Below are positions 23,853 through 32,684 of a stretch of DNA of 55,560 nt, one piece after another (within the stretch, counting starts at the first letter, position 1; every line of letters starts with the position of its first letter). The stretch is taken from assembly GCA_013361525.1 (NCBI GenBank), contig JABFXY010000010.1, forward strand, positions 1 to 55,560. The letters run 5' to 3'. The notes beneath the pieces are model-generated. The model was not told where the DNA came from, ran no database searches, and saw only the letters and a list, made by a program, of their open reading frames with translations. A program made the translations under genes and the position numbers. The stretch is from Polyangiaceae bacterium. Lineage in GTDB: Bacteria > Myxococcota_A > Polyangia > Polyangiales > Polyangiaceae.

Positions 23853-25280
23853 TCAACCGCGGAGGCCCGGCACGGTTCCAGTGACCTCACCCAGCTGATT
23901 GGTATCGACGCCGACGGCGTTCATCGCGGTGATGAGGACGTTGGCGGGGTGGAGACCGCCCGCGTCGATGTGGACACCGGACACGAGGCCACCCGCGCCG
24001 CCTGCGACGAGGCAGGCCATGTTCTCGGTGGAGTGGGAGGTGTTGTCCTCGTTTTCGCCGAAGCCGTGCCCACCTTCGTGGAGGAAGACGACCGCGCACG
24101 AATCGAGGAGGGAGCCGCCGTTTTCGGGGGTGTCGGCGAGCATCTGCACGAGCCTGCCGAAATGCTTCATGTGCCAGGCGATGCCGCGGCTGACGGCTTC
24201 GGTGCCGCCGGGGGCGCCGCCGTGACCGAGCTCGTGTTGGTCGGTCGCGTCGCCGGTCAGCTCGTTCATCATCATGTGTGATTGCGCCATGGTGAACATG
24301 AGCGTGCTTGCACGGGTCAAGTCGCAGGCGAATGCCATTTGAACGAGATCGCAGAAGACGGTCGCCCGCTGCTCTTCACCGCTGTAGCCGACATTGGTGT
24401 CGTAGACGTCGGCCGATTGGTTGTCGCCGCCTTGTGCGGGGTCGGCGCCGGGATCGGTCGGGACCTCACACGCGCCCGACGCGACGGGCGGCAATGCCGA
24501 AATGCGCATTTCGAGATCGCGAATTTCGTCCCAGTGTTTTTCGAGCCGCTGGCGGTCGGCGCCGCTCAGCTTGCTGACGAGCCGCTCGGAGCGTCGTTCG
24601 ACGAGGTCGAGGACGCTCTTTCGTGCGCGCCATTTGAAATCCTGCTCGGCCGAAGCGGCGGGGTCGTCGGGCGTCGCGAAGTTGTAGAACAGCGAGTCGA
24701 AGGCCTGCTTGGGGCTCACCGTCGCGTCGATGGGATCGCCGTCTCCGCGGTAGGACATCAAGTCACGTCCGACCGGTTGGGAATCGGCCAGATACCAACC
24801 CGCCTGAACGCGGTAGACGAGCGAGGCAAACGTCGTTTCCTGCCCGACCGCATTCGCGACGACTTGATCCGACGTGATGGAGTGGGCGCGGTTGTCGCTG
24901 CTCCGCATGCCGGAGAAGAGCGGCCCGAGTGATGTCGCGTGGAAGCCCGAAGGCCTGCCCGCGGCCGGTGGTGTGCCGCCGGTCGCGGCAGGGATTTCGA
25001 GGTTGCTGACGACGGTGATTCGGTCTTTCACTCCTTCGAGCGGGGCGAGCGCCAGCTTGAATGGGGCGGTGAGCGGACCGGTCGCGTCCGGCACATAGAG
25101 GTTGTGGCGGGTATCGTTGTCCGCGCCGAGGGACTGGCCCCCGAAGCAAACGAGATAGCGCTTCGGCCCCTCGGCGGCACGTGACGTCCGCGGGCTCATG
25201 ACATCGAGCAGCGGGAGGGCGATGGCGACGCCGCCCGCGCCGCGCAGAAAGAATCGTCGGCTGAGCTTGAATTTCGACAT
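23853..25280 (-). CDS. DUF1552-family exported protein (copy 1), 475 aa
   Basis: The N-terminus MSKFKLSRRFFLRGAGGVAIALPLLD is a twin-arginine signal, so the folded protein is exported by Tat. The body has the DUF1552 hallmarks: RYLVCFGGQSLG near the start, ITVVSNLEIP, a central segment with LEMRISALPP and FCDLVQMAFACDLTRASTLMFT, and late VVFLHEGGHGFGENEDNTSHSTENMACLVAGGAGGLVSG. The fold resembles sulfatase-like or DUF1501-type exported proteins; activity is unknown. It lies 11 bases after the DUF1592-type gene, the standard pairing for this family. The start at 25280 is fixed by the signal. Confidence 0.88.
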   Translation of the reverse strand: MSKFKLSRRFFLRGAGGVAIALPLLDVMSPRTSRAAEGPKRYLVCFGGQSLGADNDTRHNLYVPDATGPLTAPFKLALAPLEGVKDRITVVSNLEIPAATGGTPPAAGRPSGFHATSLGPLFSGMRSSDNRAHSITSDQVVANAVGQETTFASLVYRVQAGWYLADSQPVGRDLMSYRGDGDPIDATVSPKQAFDSLFYNFATPDDPAASAEQDFKWRARKSVLDLVERRSERLVSKLSGADRQRLEKHWDEIRDLEMRISALPPVASGACEVPTDPGADPAQGGDNQSADVYDTNVGYSGEEQRATVFCDLVQMAFACDLTRASTLMFTMAQSHMMMNELTGDATDQHELGHGGAPGGTEAVSRGIAWHMKHFGRLVQMLADTPENGGSLLDSCAVVFLHEGGHGFGENEDNTSHSTENMACLVAGGAGGLVSGVHIDAGGLHPANVLITAMNAVGVDTNQLGEVTGTVPGLRG

Positions 25281-25291
25281 GGTTCCTCCTT

Positions 25292-26902
25292 TCACTCCGA
25301 GGCCGGTTCTTGACGGCGATATCCGAACCACTCCGACGAGACCAAATCCAGGAGGAGCTGGTCGAAGCGGTGGCCCGATTCTTTGAAGTCTTTCGCCAGT
25401 CGATCGAGATGGGGCTGATCGCTCTCGATTTCGCGGCGACCCTCCGCATAGCGGTGGAGCTGCAGAACGAGGCATTGTTCGAGCTCGCCGCTGTCGAGCA
25501 GTAGATTGGAGAGCTCGGCGGGGCCGCTGAACTCGCCGAGGCCGCTCAGCGTCCCTTCGCCCGAAATGCTGCATTCGGGTTTGTCGGTGTCGTGCTCGCG
25601 GTAGCGTCCGGAATTGTCGAAGCGCTCGAGCCCGAACCCGACCGGATCGAGGCGGCTGTGGCAGCCGGCACAACTGCCGACGGCGTGCGACTCGTAGCGG
25701 TCCGCTTTGCAATTGGAGCCGTTCGTCGACTCCGGCGGGGCATCGACGTTCACGTTCGGCGGCGGCGGCGCGATCGTCTCGCACAGCAGCCTCTTGCGAA
25801 CGTAGATCCCGCGCTGCGTGGGGCTCGTGTCGTTGAACTTGCTCGCGACGGAAAGGACGCTGCCGTGTGACAGAATGCCCTGTCGCCCGGTGTCTCCGTA
25901 CGATACCCAATCTCCCGAGGCCGAGCTGGGGGCGTCGAGGCCGTAGTGCTCGGCGAGCGAGTCGTCGATGAACGTCTCTTTTTCGCGGAAGAGATCGAAG
26001 TAGTCGGCCTTTTCGTCGAAGACGACCCGATCGATGAGCGCCCGCGACTCTTTGCGGAGCGCCGTGCTCAGCTCGGTCGGATGAGGCAATTGATGAAAGC
26101 CGAGCCACAGAGCGTGAAAGGTCTCCACGCGCTCGCGAGCGCGCGGGTCTTCGAGGAGCTTCTCCGCCGCGGCGGCGACCTGCGACGGCTCGCTGAGCTC
26201 ACCGGCTTCGGCGAGATCGAGCAACTCGTCGTCCGGCGTCGTGCCGAGGAGGAGATAGGAAAGGCGTGACGCGACCTCGAAGTCGTTCAATCGAGCGACC
26301 ATCGGCGTTTCCGTCGGCTCGCCGACCTCGACGCGATAGATGAACTCGAGATCCTGGAGCATCGCCGAGATGACGAGCTCGACGCCCACGTAGAAGTCGT
26401 TCTTCTCGACGGAGAAGGACGATAGACCGACGTATTCGTCGATCTCGTCGGATCGAAGCGGGCGCCGCAGCGCCCTCCTACCGAAGGACGTGACGAACGA
26501 GCGCAGGCACTCGGTATCGTTTGCGCCGGTCGGCGTGCAGGGGACGATCTTCGCGCGGACTTCCGGATTGGCGACCGCCCTCGCAGCCGCTTCGGCGGCG
26601 AGCGTCTCCACGGCCTCGACGAGGGCACCCGAAGCGCGTTGCGTCTGGTAGTCGTTGTCGAACGGGTCGTGCGCGTCTTCGGGCAGCTTGGTGAAGCCCG
26701 AACGCGTCGTGTCGCCTAAGAGGTCACGGACGGTGTTGTCGTATTCGATCCTGGTCAGGCGGCGCGCACCGCTCGTGAGCGGGCCTTCGGCCTGCGACCC
26801 GACGGCGTCTTGTCCGCCCTGACCGTCACCGTCACCGATGTCGCCGACGCATCCTGTCGCCGTGGCAATGGCAATGGCAATGAGGCCAACTGTTCCTCGC
26901 AT
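25292..26902 (-). CDS. DUF1592/DUF1588-type cytochrome-like lipoprotein (copy 1)
   Basis: MRGTVGLIAIAIATATGC is a lipoprotein signal (Cys18) whose hydrophobic core comes from a GGCAAT hexanucleotide repeat. The mature protein follows the DUF1587-1595-1592-1588-1585 series: RRLTRIEYDNTVRDLLGD, RSFVTSFGRRALRRPL, EVASRLSYLLLGTTPDDELLDLAEAGEL, GILSHGSVLSVASKFNDTSPTQRGIYVRKRLLCE, and SCAGCHSRLDPVGFGLERFD with one CxxCH heme motif, then LQLHRYAEGR. Such proteins are common in Planctomycetes and Myxococcota; function unknown. The paired DUF1552 gene follows. The 209 bases upstream (26903-27111) are less GC-rich but show no clear promoter. Confidence 0.88.
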   Translation of the reverse strand: MRGTVGLIAIAIATATGCVGDIGDGDGQGGQDAVGSQAEGPLTSGARRLTRIEYDNTVRDLLGDTTRSGFTKLPEDAHDPFDNDYQTQRASGALVEAVETLAAEAAARAVANPEVRAKIVPCTPTGANDTECLRSFVTSFGRRALRRPLRSDEIDEYVGLSSFSVEKNDFYVGVELVISAMLQDLEFIYRVEVGEPTETPMVARLNDFEVASRLSYLLLGTTPDDELLDLAEAGELSEPSQVAAAAEKLLEDPRARERVETFHALWLGFHQLPHPTELSTALRKESRALIDRVVFDEKADYFDLFREKETFIDDSLAEHYGLDAPSSASGDWVSYGDTGRQGILSHGSVLSVASKFNDTSPTQRGIYVRKRLLCETIAPPPPNVNVDAPPESTNGSNCKADRYESHAVGSCAGCHSRLDPVGFGLERFDNSGRYREHDTDKPECSISGEGTLSGLGEFSGPAELSNLLLDSGELEQCLVLQLHRYAEGRREIESDQPHLDRLAKDFKESGHRFDQLLLDLVSSEWFGYRRQEPASE

Positions 26903-27111
26903 TGTGCCCTCCGGGAAGATGGGGAAATGAAGCGCTCACCGCGGCATGTGAGCTGCGCCACCATAGAGGAGTTTTGCCCCGTGCGATCCCGTGAATCGCG
27001 CAATCGACCCGAACGGTGGACCGATACAATCGTTATGAGGCCGACGATTGATTCATGTCGGTATCTTCAAATCCGATGTGATTGGCTATTTCTCGCTACG
27101 TCACAATCGCG

Positions 27112-28575
27112 TCATTGCGCGAACGTGATGACGTAGGACTTGGCGGCCTCGCGGAGGCGGCCTGGGTCGAACGGCTCGTCGCGCCGCGACTCCCCCTCGT
27201 TGATGCCGACGACGAGCAGCGCCTTTGCGCCGGCGAGATCGCGAATGGTGGCTTCGAGGTGGGACGACCCCAAAATCGGCTCGTACTCTTTGCGCCCGAG
27301 CTCGGAGCCCGATTCGTCGATTTTTACGACCGCCCAGCGAAACCCGACTGGAGGCTCCCAATCGACGACGAAGGTGATCTCGCTCTCGGCGTTGGTCCCG
27401 GCGAGATCGATATAGAGGTAGGTCGCGCCGAGCGGCTCGATCGGGCGGAGGGGTTTGAACGTCCTGGGCAGGCTCGTATAGGGGACGTTCCACTCGATTC
27501 GGACGCGGCCGAGATCGCCGTATTTGGCGACGTCAACCATATGGGTCTCGTCGCTCCGTGAGCCGATGAAGGCGCGGTGAATCGCGAATTCGAGGAGGGT
27601 CTCCGCGAGGGAGGTCCGATTGCGACGCTGGGTGACGCGCAATGCATCGAACACGTCCGGCTCGTCGATCAGCGGGCCTTTCGTCGTCTTCTGCGAGCTG
27701 ATGGCGGCGAGGGCGAACGTCAGCATGCCCGGCGCCCCGGTGCCGTAGCGGTCTTCGAGGAACCAAGGAAAGAGGAAGCTCGCGGCCCCGCGTTCGCCGC
27801 GCTCGCCGGTGAAGGTCCGCTCGGGCGATCGCTGCGCGGTGTCGATCGCCTCGAGCTCGGCGAGCGAACACGGCTCTGCGCGCACCGCGAGGTAGTCGCC
27901 GAGCATCGACGCCGCGTTCGGCTCGAGCGCGGCATCCTCGCCGAAGAGGAGCGCCCGCGCGACGGCACCTGCGAGCGCTTGCCTGTCGTGGCACCCGGGG
28001 CGGAGCGGCGGCGTGACGATGAACGACGTGCCCTCGTCGAAGCCGCTCGTTGCGCTTCCGGGGTCTGCAAACGCGTTCGCGTACGGCTCGGCGTCGCGCA
28101 CGTAGATGTCGGTTCGCGCGTCGCCGCCGAGCGGAGCGTCGTACGGCAAACGCGGTAATCCCAACGCGCGGTACGTCGCGAGCGCACCGTTCGCGACCGA
28201 CAAGAGCGCAGCGGCTTCCTCGTCGGTGCGCGCGTCGTGCACGCAGAACACACCGTGGACGTCGCATCGCGGCCGGGCCTCGGTCGCCGGGCGATCACGC
28301 AATGCTGCATTCGGGAGCTCGGTCGATTCGAGCCTCGGCAGCCCGACCGGTGCAGGCAAGTCGAGCGGAACGTCCTCTTCGCCCTGGCTGATGGATCCCG
28401 AAACGGTGGCCGACGGCGCCGGCGCGGCTTGGTCACCGCAGGCGCCCACACAGCACGCGAGCGCGACCAGCCAGCGAGCACGCAGGCGATACCGAGAATC
28501 GGCCGGTGGTTTGTCCGCCACGACGCTCCGAACCTCGCACGGCTTCGGGCGCGGACCAGAACAATTTTCTGTCAT
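27112..28575 (-). CDS. Secreted lipoprotein of unknown function, 487 aa
   Basis: RARWLVALACCVGACGDQ is a lipoprotein signal (Cys46 from the ATG at 28575; GTG 28521 would give a more usual signal length). The body reads HGVFCVHDARTDEEAAALL, YRALGLPRLPYDAPLGGDARTDIYVRD, then a long helical region and a beta-rich end (ATYLYIDLAGTNAESEITFVVDW). The first part recalls myxobacterial MXAN_6640-type putative metalloproteases, but I find no HExxH, so it may be an inactive relative. It is divergent from the gene at 28642. Confidence 0.75.
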   Translation of the reverse strand: MTENCSGPRPKPCEVRSVVADKPPADSRYRLRARWLVALACCVGACGDQAAPAPSATVSGSISQGEEDVPLDLPAPVGLPRLESTELPNAALRDRPATEARPRCDVHGVFCVHDARTDEEAAALLSVANGALATYRALGLPRLPYDAPLGGDARTDIYVRDAEPYANAFADPGSATSGFDEGTSFIVTPPLRPGCHDRQALAGAVARALLFGEDAALEPNAASMLGDYLAVRAEPCSLAELEAIDTAQRSPERTFTGERGERGAASFLFPWFLEDRYGTGAPGMLTFALAAISSQKTTKGPLIDEPDVFDALRVTQRRNRTSLAETLLEFAIHRAFIGSRSDETHMVDVAKYGDLGRVRIEWNVPYTSLPRTFKPLRPIEPLGATYLYIDLAGTNAESEITFVVDWEPPVGFRWAVVKIDESGSELGRKEYEPILGSSHLEATIRDLAGAKALLVVGINEGESRRDEPFDPGRLREAAKSYVITFAQ

Positions 28576-28641
28576 GTTCGTCCCGCAGCCCGAGCGAAAT
28601 CAGCATACGCTTGCGCGCAGCTTCGTGACAAAAGGACGTCG

Positions 28642-29247
28642 ATGGCCGCTCCGTTCGATCCAGCTCGCTCGGTGACGTTCGATCTGAATCGGGGTCATGT
28701 CGAGCTCGCGGACGGCGAGGCTCACGTATTGGTCCCCGTAGCTGCGCTCGCCGCATTCGCAGCCGGAGAGTCGGGAGCGCGTGCGCTCGGTCACGCCATC
28801 GGCGTGGGGGCGATCGGTCGCGTCGCGGTGCACATCGCGCGCGAAGGCGATCCGCGCCGCGCGATCGACGGCATCCGCGGGGCGTCGCTCGAGACCGTGG
28901 TCGAGCTGCTCGGCGGAGAGCTCGCGGTGGTCGGCCTCGGCAGCCTTCGCGTCGAGCGTTGGGGCAGCGCCCTCTTGTTCGTGCTCGATCCGCATACGCT
29001 CGACGAGCGCTGCGACGAGATGGTTTGCGGCGTGTTCGAGGGGGCGCTGGCGAGCGTCGCGGGCCGCGACGTTCATGCGCTGGTCGTCGATCGAGAGGGC
29101 GGGGGCGGGCAGCTTCGGGTGCTCGTTGCCAACGAACGCGCGATCGACAGGGCGCGCAGGCTCGTGAACGTGGGCGCGTTCTTCACCGAGATCATCAGCA
29201 TGCTGCACGACTCGGTCCTGCAGCCGTCGACATCGGAGCCGTCGTGA
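28642..29247 (+). CDS. Hypothetical protein, 201 aa, first of a coupled pair
   Basis: AAAGGACG stands about 8 bases before the ATG. The protein has no signal. It runs VTFDLNRGHVELADGEAHVLVPVAALAAFAAGES, then HAIGVGAIGRVAVHIA and a GASLETVVELLGGELAVVGLGSLRVERWGSALLFVLD segment, which looks like a small alpha/beta domain (resembling V4R or heme-NO-like ligand domains in its glycine pattern, a weak impression). GTGA overlap joins it to the proline-rich gene, so the two products probably act together. Function unknown. Confidence 0.75.
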   Translation: MAAPFDPARSVTFDLNRGHVELADGEAHVLVPVAALAAFAAGESGARALGHAIGVGAIGRVAVHIAREGDPRRAIDGIRGASLETVVELLGGELAVVGLGSLRVERWGSALLFVLDPHTLDERCDEMVCGVFEGALASVAGRDVHALVVDREGGGGQLRVLVANERAIDRARRLVNVGAFFTEIISMLHDSVLQPSTSEPS

Positions 29248-30719
29248 CGCCCGAGCAGCGACTCGTCGTGTTGGAGACGCTCCTCGAGAAGGTTCGCAGA
29301 ACGGCGAACGAGCGTGGGCTCGACCTGCCGAGCGATCTTCCGCGAGGCGCTTTCAAGAATCGCCCGCCTCGCAAGCCGCTGACGGCGTTCACCGAGACGG
29401 GCGGCGGCAATCACGCGCCGCTCGCGCTCGTCGAGGCGCCGCTCGAGCCGGCGTATGTCGGCTCGAGCGCGGCGCAAGAACCGGCGGCAGAGCCGCCGCG
29501 CCCCGCGCTCATCGGCTTCGCGCCGACGTTCGAAGACGAGATCACGTCCGACGCGAACCCCGAGGCGATCGAGGCGCAGATTCTCGAGCAGATGGAGCAT
29601 GAGGCCCGCGCCGCGACGAACGAGCCGGCGATCGCGCTCGATGTCCCCGAGCCGCTCGTGTCGGTCGTCGAGGCGGAGGAAGAGGCGGCGGTAAGCATGC
29701 CGATCCCGCTCGTGTCGCAGATCTCCGCGCCGCAGCAGGTCGAGCCGATCCAGCGGCAGAGCGCGTTTCCGCCGGGGATGCCGCTGTCGACGTCCCCGGG
29801 TCGCCTCATGACGTCGCTGCCGTCGGTGCGCCCTTCGTCGCTGCCGAGGCCCTCACATCCGCCGATCGAGCTCGACGATTTGGACGATCTCGACGTGCCC
29901 GCGGCGCCGCGTGTTTCGGAGGTGCCGAAGGCGCCCCTCGCGCCCAGCATGCTCGAGCGCGCGTTTTCGAACGGTGAAGCGGCCGCGGTGCCGCGTCGGT
30001 CGGCACCTCCGCCCGCGCCGGTCGCACCGACGCCGGTGCCCCCGAGGCCGGTGCCCCCGACACCGCCTCCGCCGACGCCGGTGCCGCCCACGCCGCCGCC
30101 TCCGCGTATACCGACACCGCCGCCGCCACCTCCGATGGTCGCGGCTCCGCAGCTCGAAGCCATGTTGCCGACACCTGTCGTCGAGGTCGACGACGTGGCG
30201 GCAGTCGTGGCGGCTTCGTCGGAGCTACACGTCGAGCCCGCACCGGAGTCGCAGCGTCAGAAGGTCTACGAGGAGCGGCCCGTCGACGACGTGCTCGAAG
30301 GCATTTCGGAGCCTCCCCCCGAATCGGGCGAGGTGGAGAGCCAGCGCTCCATCTCTCGATCGCGCGAATCGATGGAGTCGCGGCCCGAGGACGACATCGT
30401 CGACGCGGACGAGCTCGGTGCGGTCGACGTCGTCGACGCCGACGAGTTGGGCGTTCTCGAGGTCACTGCGACGCGCGGCCTCGACGAGCACGACGAGCAC
30501 GCGTTGCTCGAAGACGACGACGACGGTCCGGTCACGCCGCGACCGACGCCGGAGGTCACCGCGGAGGTTCGTTCGCTCGGCGACGTGGACGTCGTCGAGC
30601 GGCCGAGCCCACCGAAGGTGGAGGTCGCTGTGTTTCGAGGCACTTCGAAGCGCGCGGCGCTCTCGTTCGGTGAGCTCCTCGATCGCGCGCTCGAGCTGGC
30701 CAGCCGCGCGTCGGACTAA
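29244..30719 (+). CDS. Proline/acid-rich low-complexity protein, 491 aa
   Basis: GTG start inside a GTGA overlap with the preceding gene. The first 50 residues (MTPEQRLVVLETLLEKVRRTANERGL) form a helix and may be the only folded part. The rest is disordered: Ala/Glu/Pro spacers, a PPPP-rich stretch at about residues 266-300, and acidic tracts with a duplicated VDADELG motif. The end (KRAALSFGELLDRALELASRA) is a second helix. Two helices on a long flexible tether fit a scaffold or signalling linker; this is inference only. Confidence 0.75.
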   Translation: MTPEQRLVVLETLLEKVRRTANERGLDLPSDLPRGAFKNRPPRKPLTAFTETGGGNHAPLALVEAPLEPAYVGSSAAQEPAAEPPRPALIGFAPTFEDEITSDANPEAIEAQILEQMEHEARAATNEPAIALDVPEPLVSVVEAEEEAAVSMPIPLVSQISAPQQVEPIQRQSAFPPGMPLSTSPGRLMTSLPSVRPSSLPRPSHPPIELDDLDDLDVPAAPRVSEVPKAPLAPSMLERAFSNGEAAAVPRRSAPPPAPVAPTPVPPRPVPPTPPPPTPVPPTPPPPRIPTPPPPPPMVAAPQLEAMLPTPVVEVDDVAAVVAASSELHVEPAPESQRQKVYEERPVDDVLEGISEPPPESGEVESQRSISRSRESMESRPEDDIVDADELGAVDVVDADELGVLEVTATRGLDEHDEHALLEDDDDGPVTPRPTPEVTAEVRSLGDVDVVERPSPPKVEVAVFRGTSKRAALSFGELLDRALELASRASD

Positions 30720-30740
30720 ACCGAAGCGCTCGGCGCTGCG

Positions 30741-31232
30741 TCAGAGCGGCTTGAACAACTCGTAGGCGTCCTCGTCGTTCGCGTACGCCGACGGGCTCTT
30801 GATCGTTCGCAGAAATCCGCGGCGCGCGAAGAGGCGTTGCGCGCGTTTGTTGCCGATCGCGGTGGTGAGCGACATGACGACGGCGCCCTGCGCCCGCGCC
30901 CGTTCCTCCGCTCGCTCGAGCAAGGTCGCTCCGACCCCTCGGCCCATCGCGCGCGGGACGACCGCGATCGCATCCAAATGCGCGGTGACCGGGTCTTCGA
31001 GCGGTCCGAACGGCCGGCCGAGGCGGCGCGTCGACACGACGAAAAAGCCGAGCCGCTCATCGCCTGTCTTGGCGATCTCCGCGATGAGGCCGCGCTGGCG
31101 CAACATCGCGGCGATGGTGCGTCCGGGATCGCGCGACCACGCCGCGAACGCGTTGCGAGCGAGAGCTATCGCGAACGATTCGTCGTTGAACGTCAGCGGC
31201 CCGAAAGCCACGCCCCCAATCTGCTGGCGCAT
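30741..31232 (-). CDS. GNAT-family N-acetyltransferase, 163 aa
   Basis: The acetyl-CoA motif A is visible: LDAIAVVPRAMGRGVGATLLERAEERARAQGA, matching R/Q-x-x-G-x-G/A. Motif B follows as NKRAQRLFARRGFLR. Length and order fit the GNAT family. It transfers acetyl from acetyl-CoA to an amine on an unknown substrate. It is convergent with the proline-rich gene, only 21 bases away, with no terminator seen between them. Confidence 0.88.
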   Translation of the reverse strand: MRQQIGGVAFGPLTFNDESFAIALARNAFAAWSRDPGRTIAAMLRQRGLIAEIAKTGDERLGFFVVSTRRLGRPFGPLEDPVTAHLDAIAVVPRAMGRGVGATLLERAEERARAQGAVVMSLTTAIGNKRAQRLFARRGFLRTIKSPSAYANDEDAYELFKPL

Positions 31233-31327
31233 GTCTTCGCCATGATAGCCGCGGCTGCGGGCGCGTCGAGGACACGCACAATCGTGCCGGCGAGGATGGC
31301 GAGGAAGCGGTGTAGGATTCGGAGCCG

Positions 31328-32680
31328 ATGGCGACAGCCCGAAGCAACCCGCCGCTTTCGGCAGATCGGTTGGCCGCGGTGTGCTCGCGTTTCGATGCGC
31401 TGACGGCGCAAACGGAGCTGCGAGTGGCCAAGGCGTGGGAGGCGGCAGAGCTCGCGCGCCACGCGATTGGATTGGGGATCGTCGCCGGTGAGTCGACCGA
31501 CTGCGAGCATCTCCTCGGCGCGGCGAATCAAGCGGCCGGGGCGGCCGCGCTCGCCTCGAGCCCGCGTGCGTCGGACCTGGTGCTCGGGCGCGTGCGCGCG
31601 GAGCACGGCGGTCGCGCGATCGAGGTCTCCCACGAACGACGCCCGATCGATCCGATGGACTACTTCGGCGCCTTCGCGACCGCTTCGCTCACGAAGGATG
31701 CTGCGGTCCTCGCTGCGCTCGCACGCGTCGCGGAGGACGTCGAGCCCGACCCCGCTCCGTCGAGCCGGGTGAGCCCGGAGCGCGCGCTCTTTCGTGCGGC
31801 GTTCGCCGCGCTCACCGCGTGGGCGCGCGAGGTCGTCTCGTCGACGGGCTCGACCGGCTCTAGGAACGCGCGAGCGGCTGCCGAGGATGCGATTCGACAG
31901 ATCGAGGAGGGCAGCGCACTCCTCGACGAGTTTCGTGCCCTGCGCTTACAGAGCCTCGTCGTGCCGCTCCTCGCGTGTGTTTCCACCGGCGACGAGGACG
32001 CCGCGGTCGCCCATGCGCTCGATGAGCACGCGCGGTATTTCTCGGATCCGCGCCGTGCGGACGATCCCTCGGGCTTCGTTCCTTGGGGGCCGCTCGCGCT
32101 CGCGTCCCTTCGTGGGTTCGACCCGGGGCGTTTCCCGTGGAGGACGGCGGAGCCGGCCGAAGGCGTTCGGGCGTTGCTTTCGTTCCTCCAGCGACCGGCG
32201 CGCGCCGTATCGCTCTTCTACGATGTGCCGGAGGTGCAGGCGCGTTCGCTCGACGATGCGCGCCTTCGCGTCGAGCTGTCGAGCCCGGGGACGATCACCG
32301 TCGCGGAAACGGTCGAGCCCGGCCCGATGCGCGTTTCGATGGAGGCACGCGACACCATCGTCGTCCGATACACGTTCCTCATCGACGACGTGGACGGGCG
32401 TTGGCTCGTCGACGCGGGTGAGCTCGTTCACCTCGCCGAGCGCGAGCGCGAGAAGATGCGCGCGCCCGGCGCCCACGAACGCGATCGCGCAAACGCGCGA
32501 GTCTTCGGCAAGCGCTGCGCCGCGTCCGCGCTGGCGCTCCTCGGCAACGACGACGAGCTGTTTCGCGATCGCATGACGAGCCCGCTCGGTCGCGCGCTCT
32601 GCGACGACTACCCGCACAAGTTCACGAGGTCGGCGCTCTCGGCGCTCGTCGCGTCGTTCGACGACGCGGGTAGTTCCTAG
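31328..32680 (+). CDS. Hypothetical protein, 450 aa
   Basis: No family recognised. The protein is alanine/arginine-rich and largely helical, without signal or membrane segment. Readable pieces are RFDALTAQTELRVAKAWEAAELARHAIGLGIVAGES at the start, SHERRPIDPMDYFGAFATASLTKDAAVLAALARV, and a C-terminal beta region (LRVELSSPGTITVAETVEPGPMRVSMEARDTIVVRYTFLID) ending in helices. It is a single plus-strand gene between minus-strand genes and ends 4 bases before the miaA stop. Confidence 0.75.
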   Translation: MATARSNPPLSADRLAAVCSRFDALTAQTELRVAKAWEAAELARHAIGLGIVAGESTDCEHLLGAANQAAGAAALASSPRASDLVLGRVRAEHGGRAIEVSHERRPIDPMDYFGAFATASLTKDAAVLAALARVAEDVEPDPAPSSRVSPERALFRAAFAALTAWAREVVSSTGSTGSRNARAAAEDAIRQIEEGSALLDEFRALRLQSLVVPLLACVSTGDEDAAVAHALDEHARYFSDPRRADDPSGFVPWGPLALASLRGFDPGRFPWRTAEPAEGVRALLSFLQRPARAVSLFYDVPEVQARSLDDARLRVELSSPGTITVAETVEPGPMRVSMEARDTIVVRYTFLIDDVDGRWLVDAGELVHLAEREREKMRAPGAHERDRANARVFGKRCAASALALLGNDDELFRDRMTSPLGRALCDDYPHKFTRSALSALVASFDDAGSS

Positions 32681-32684
32681 CACT

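Noticed and set aside
28959..29243. Upstream extension of the proline-rich gene
   Set aside because: Arginine-rich text in the extension and full overlap with the preceding gene; GTG 29244 fits the coupling pattern.
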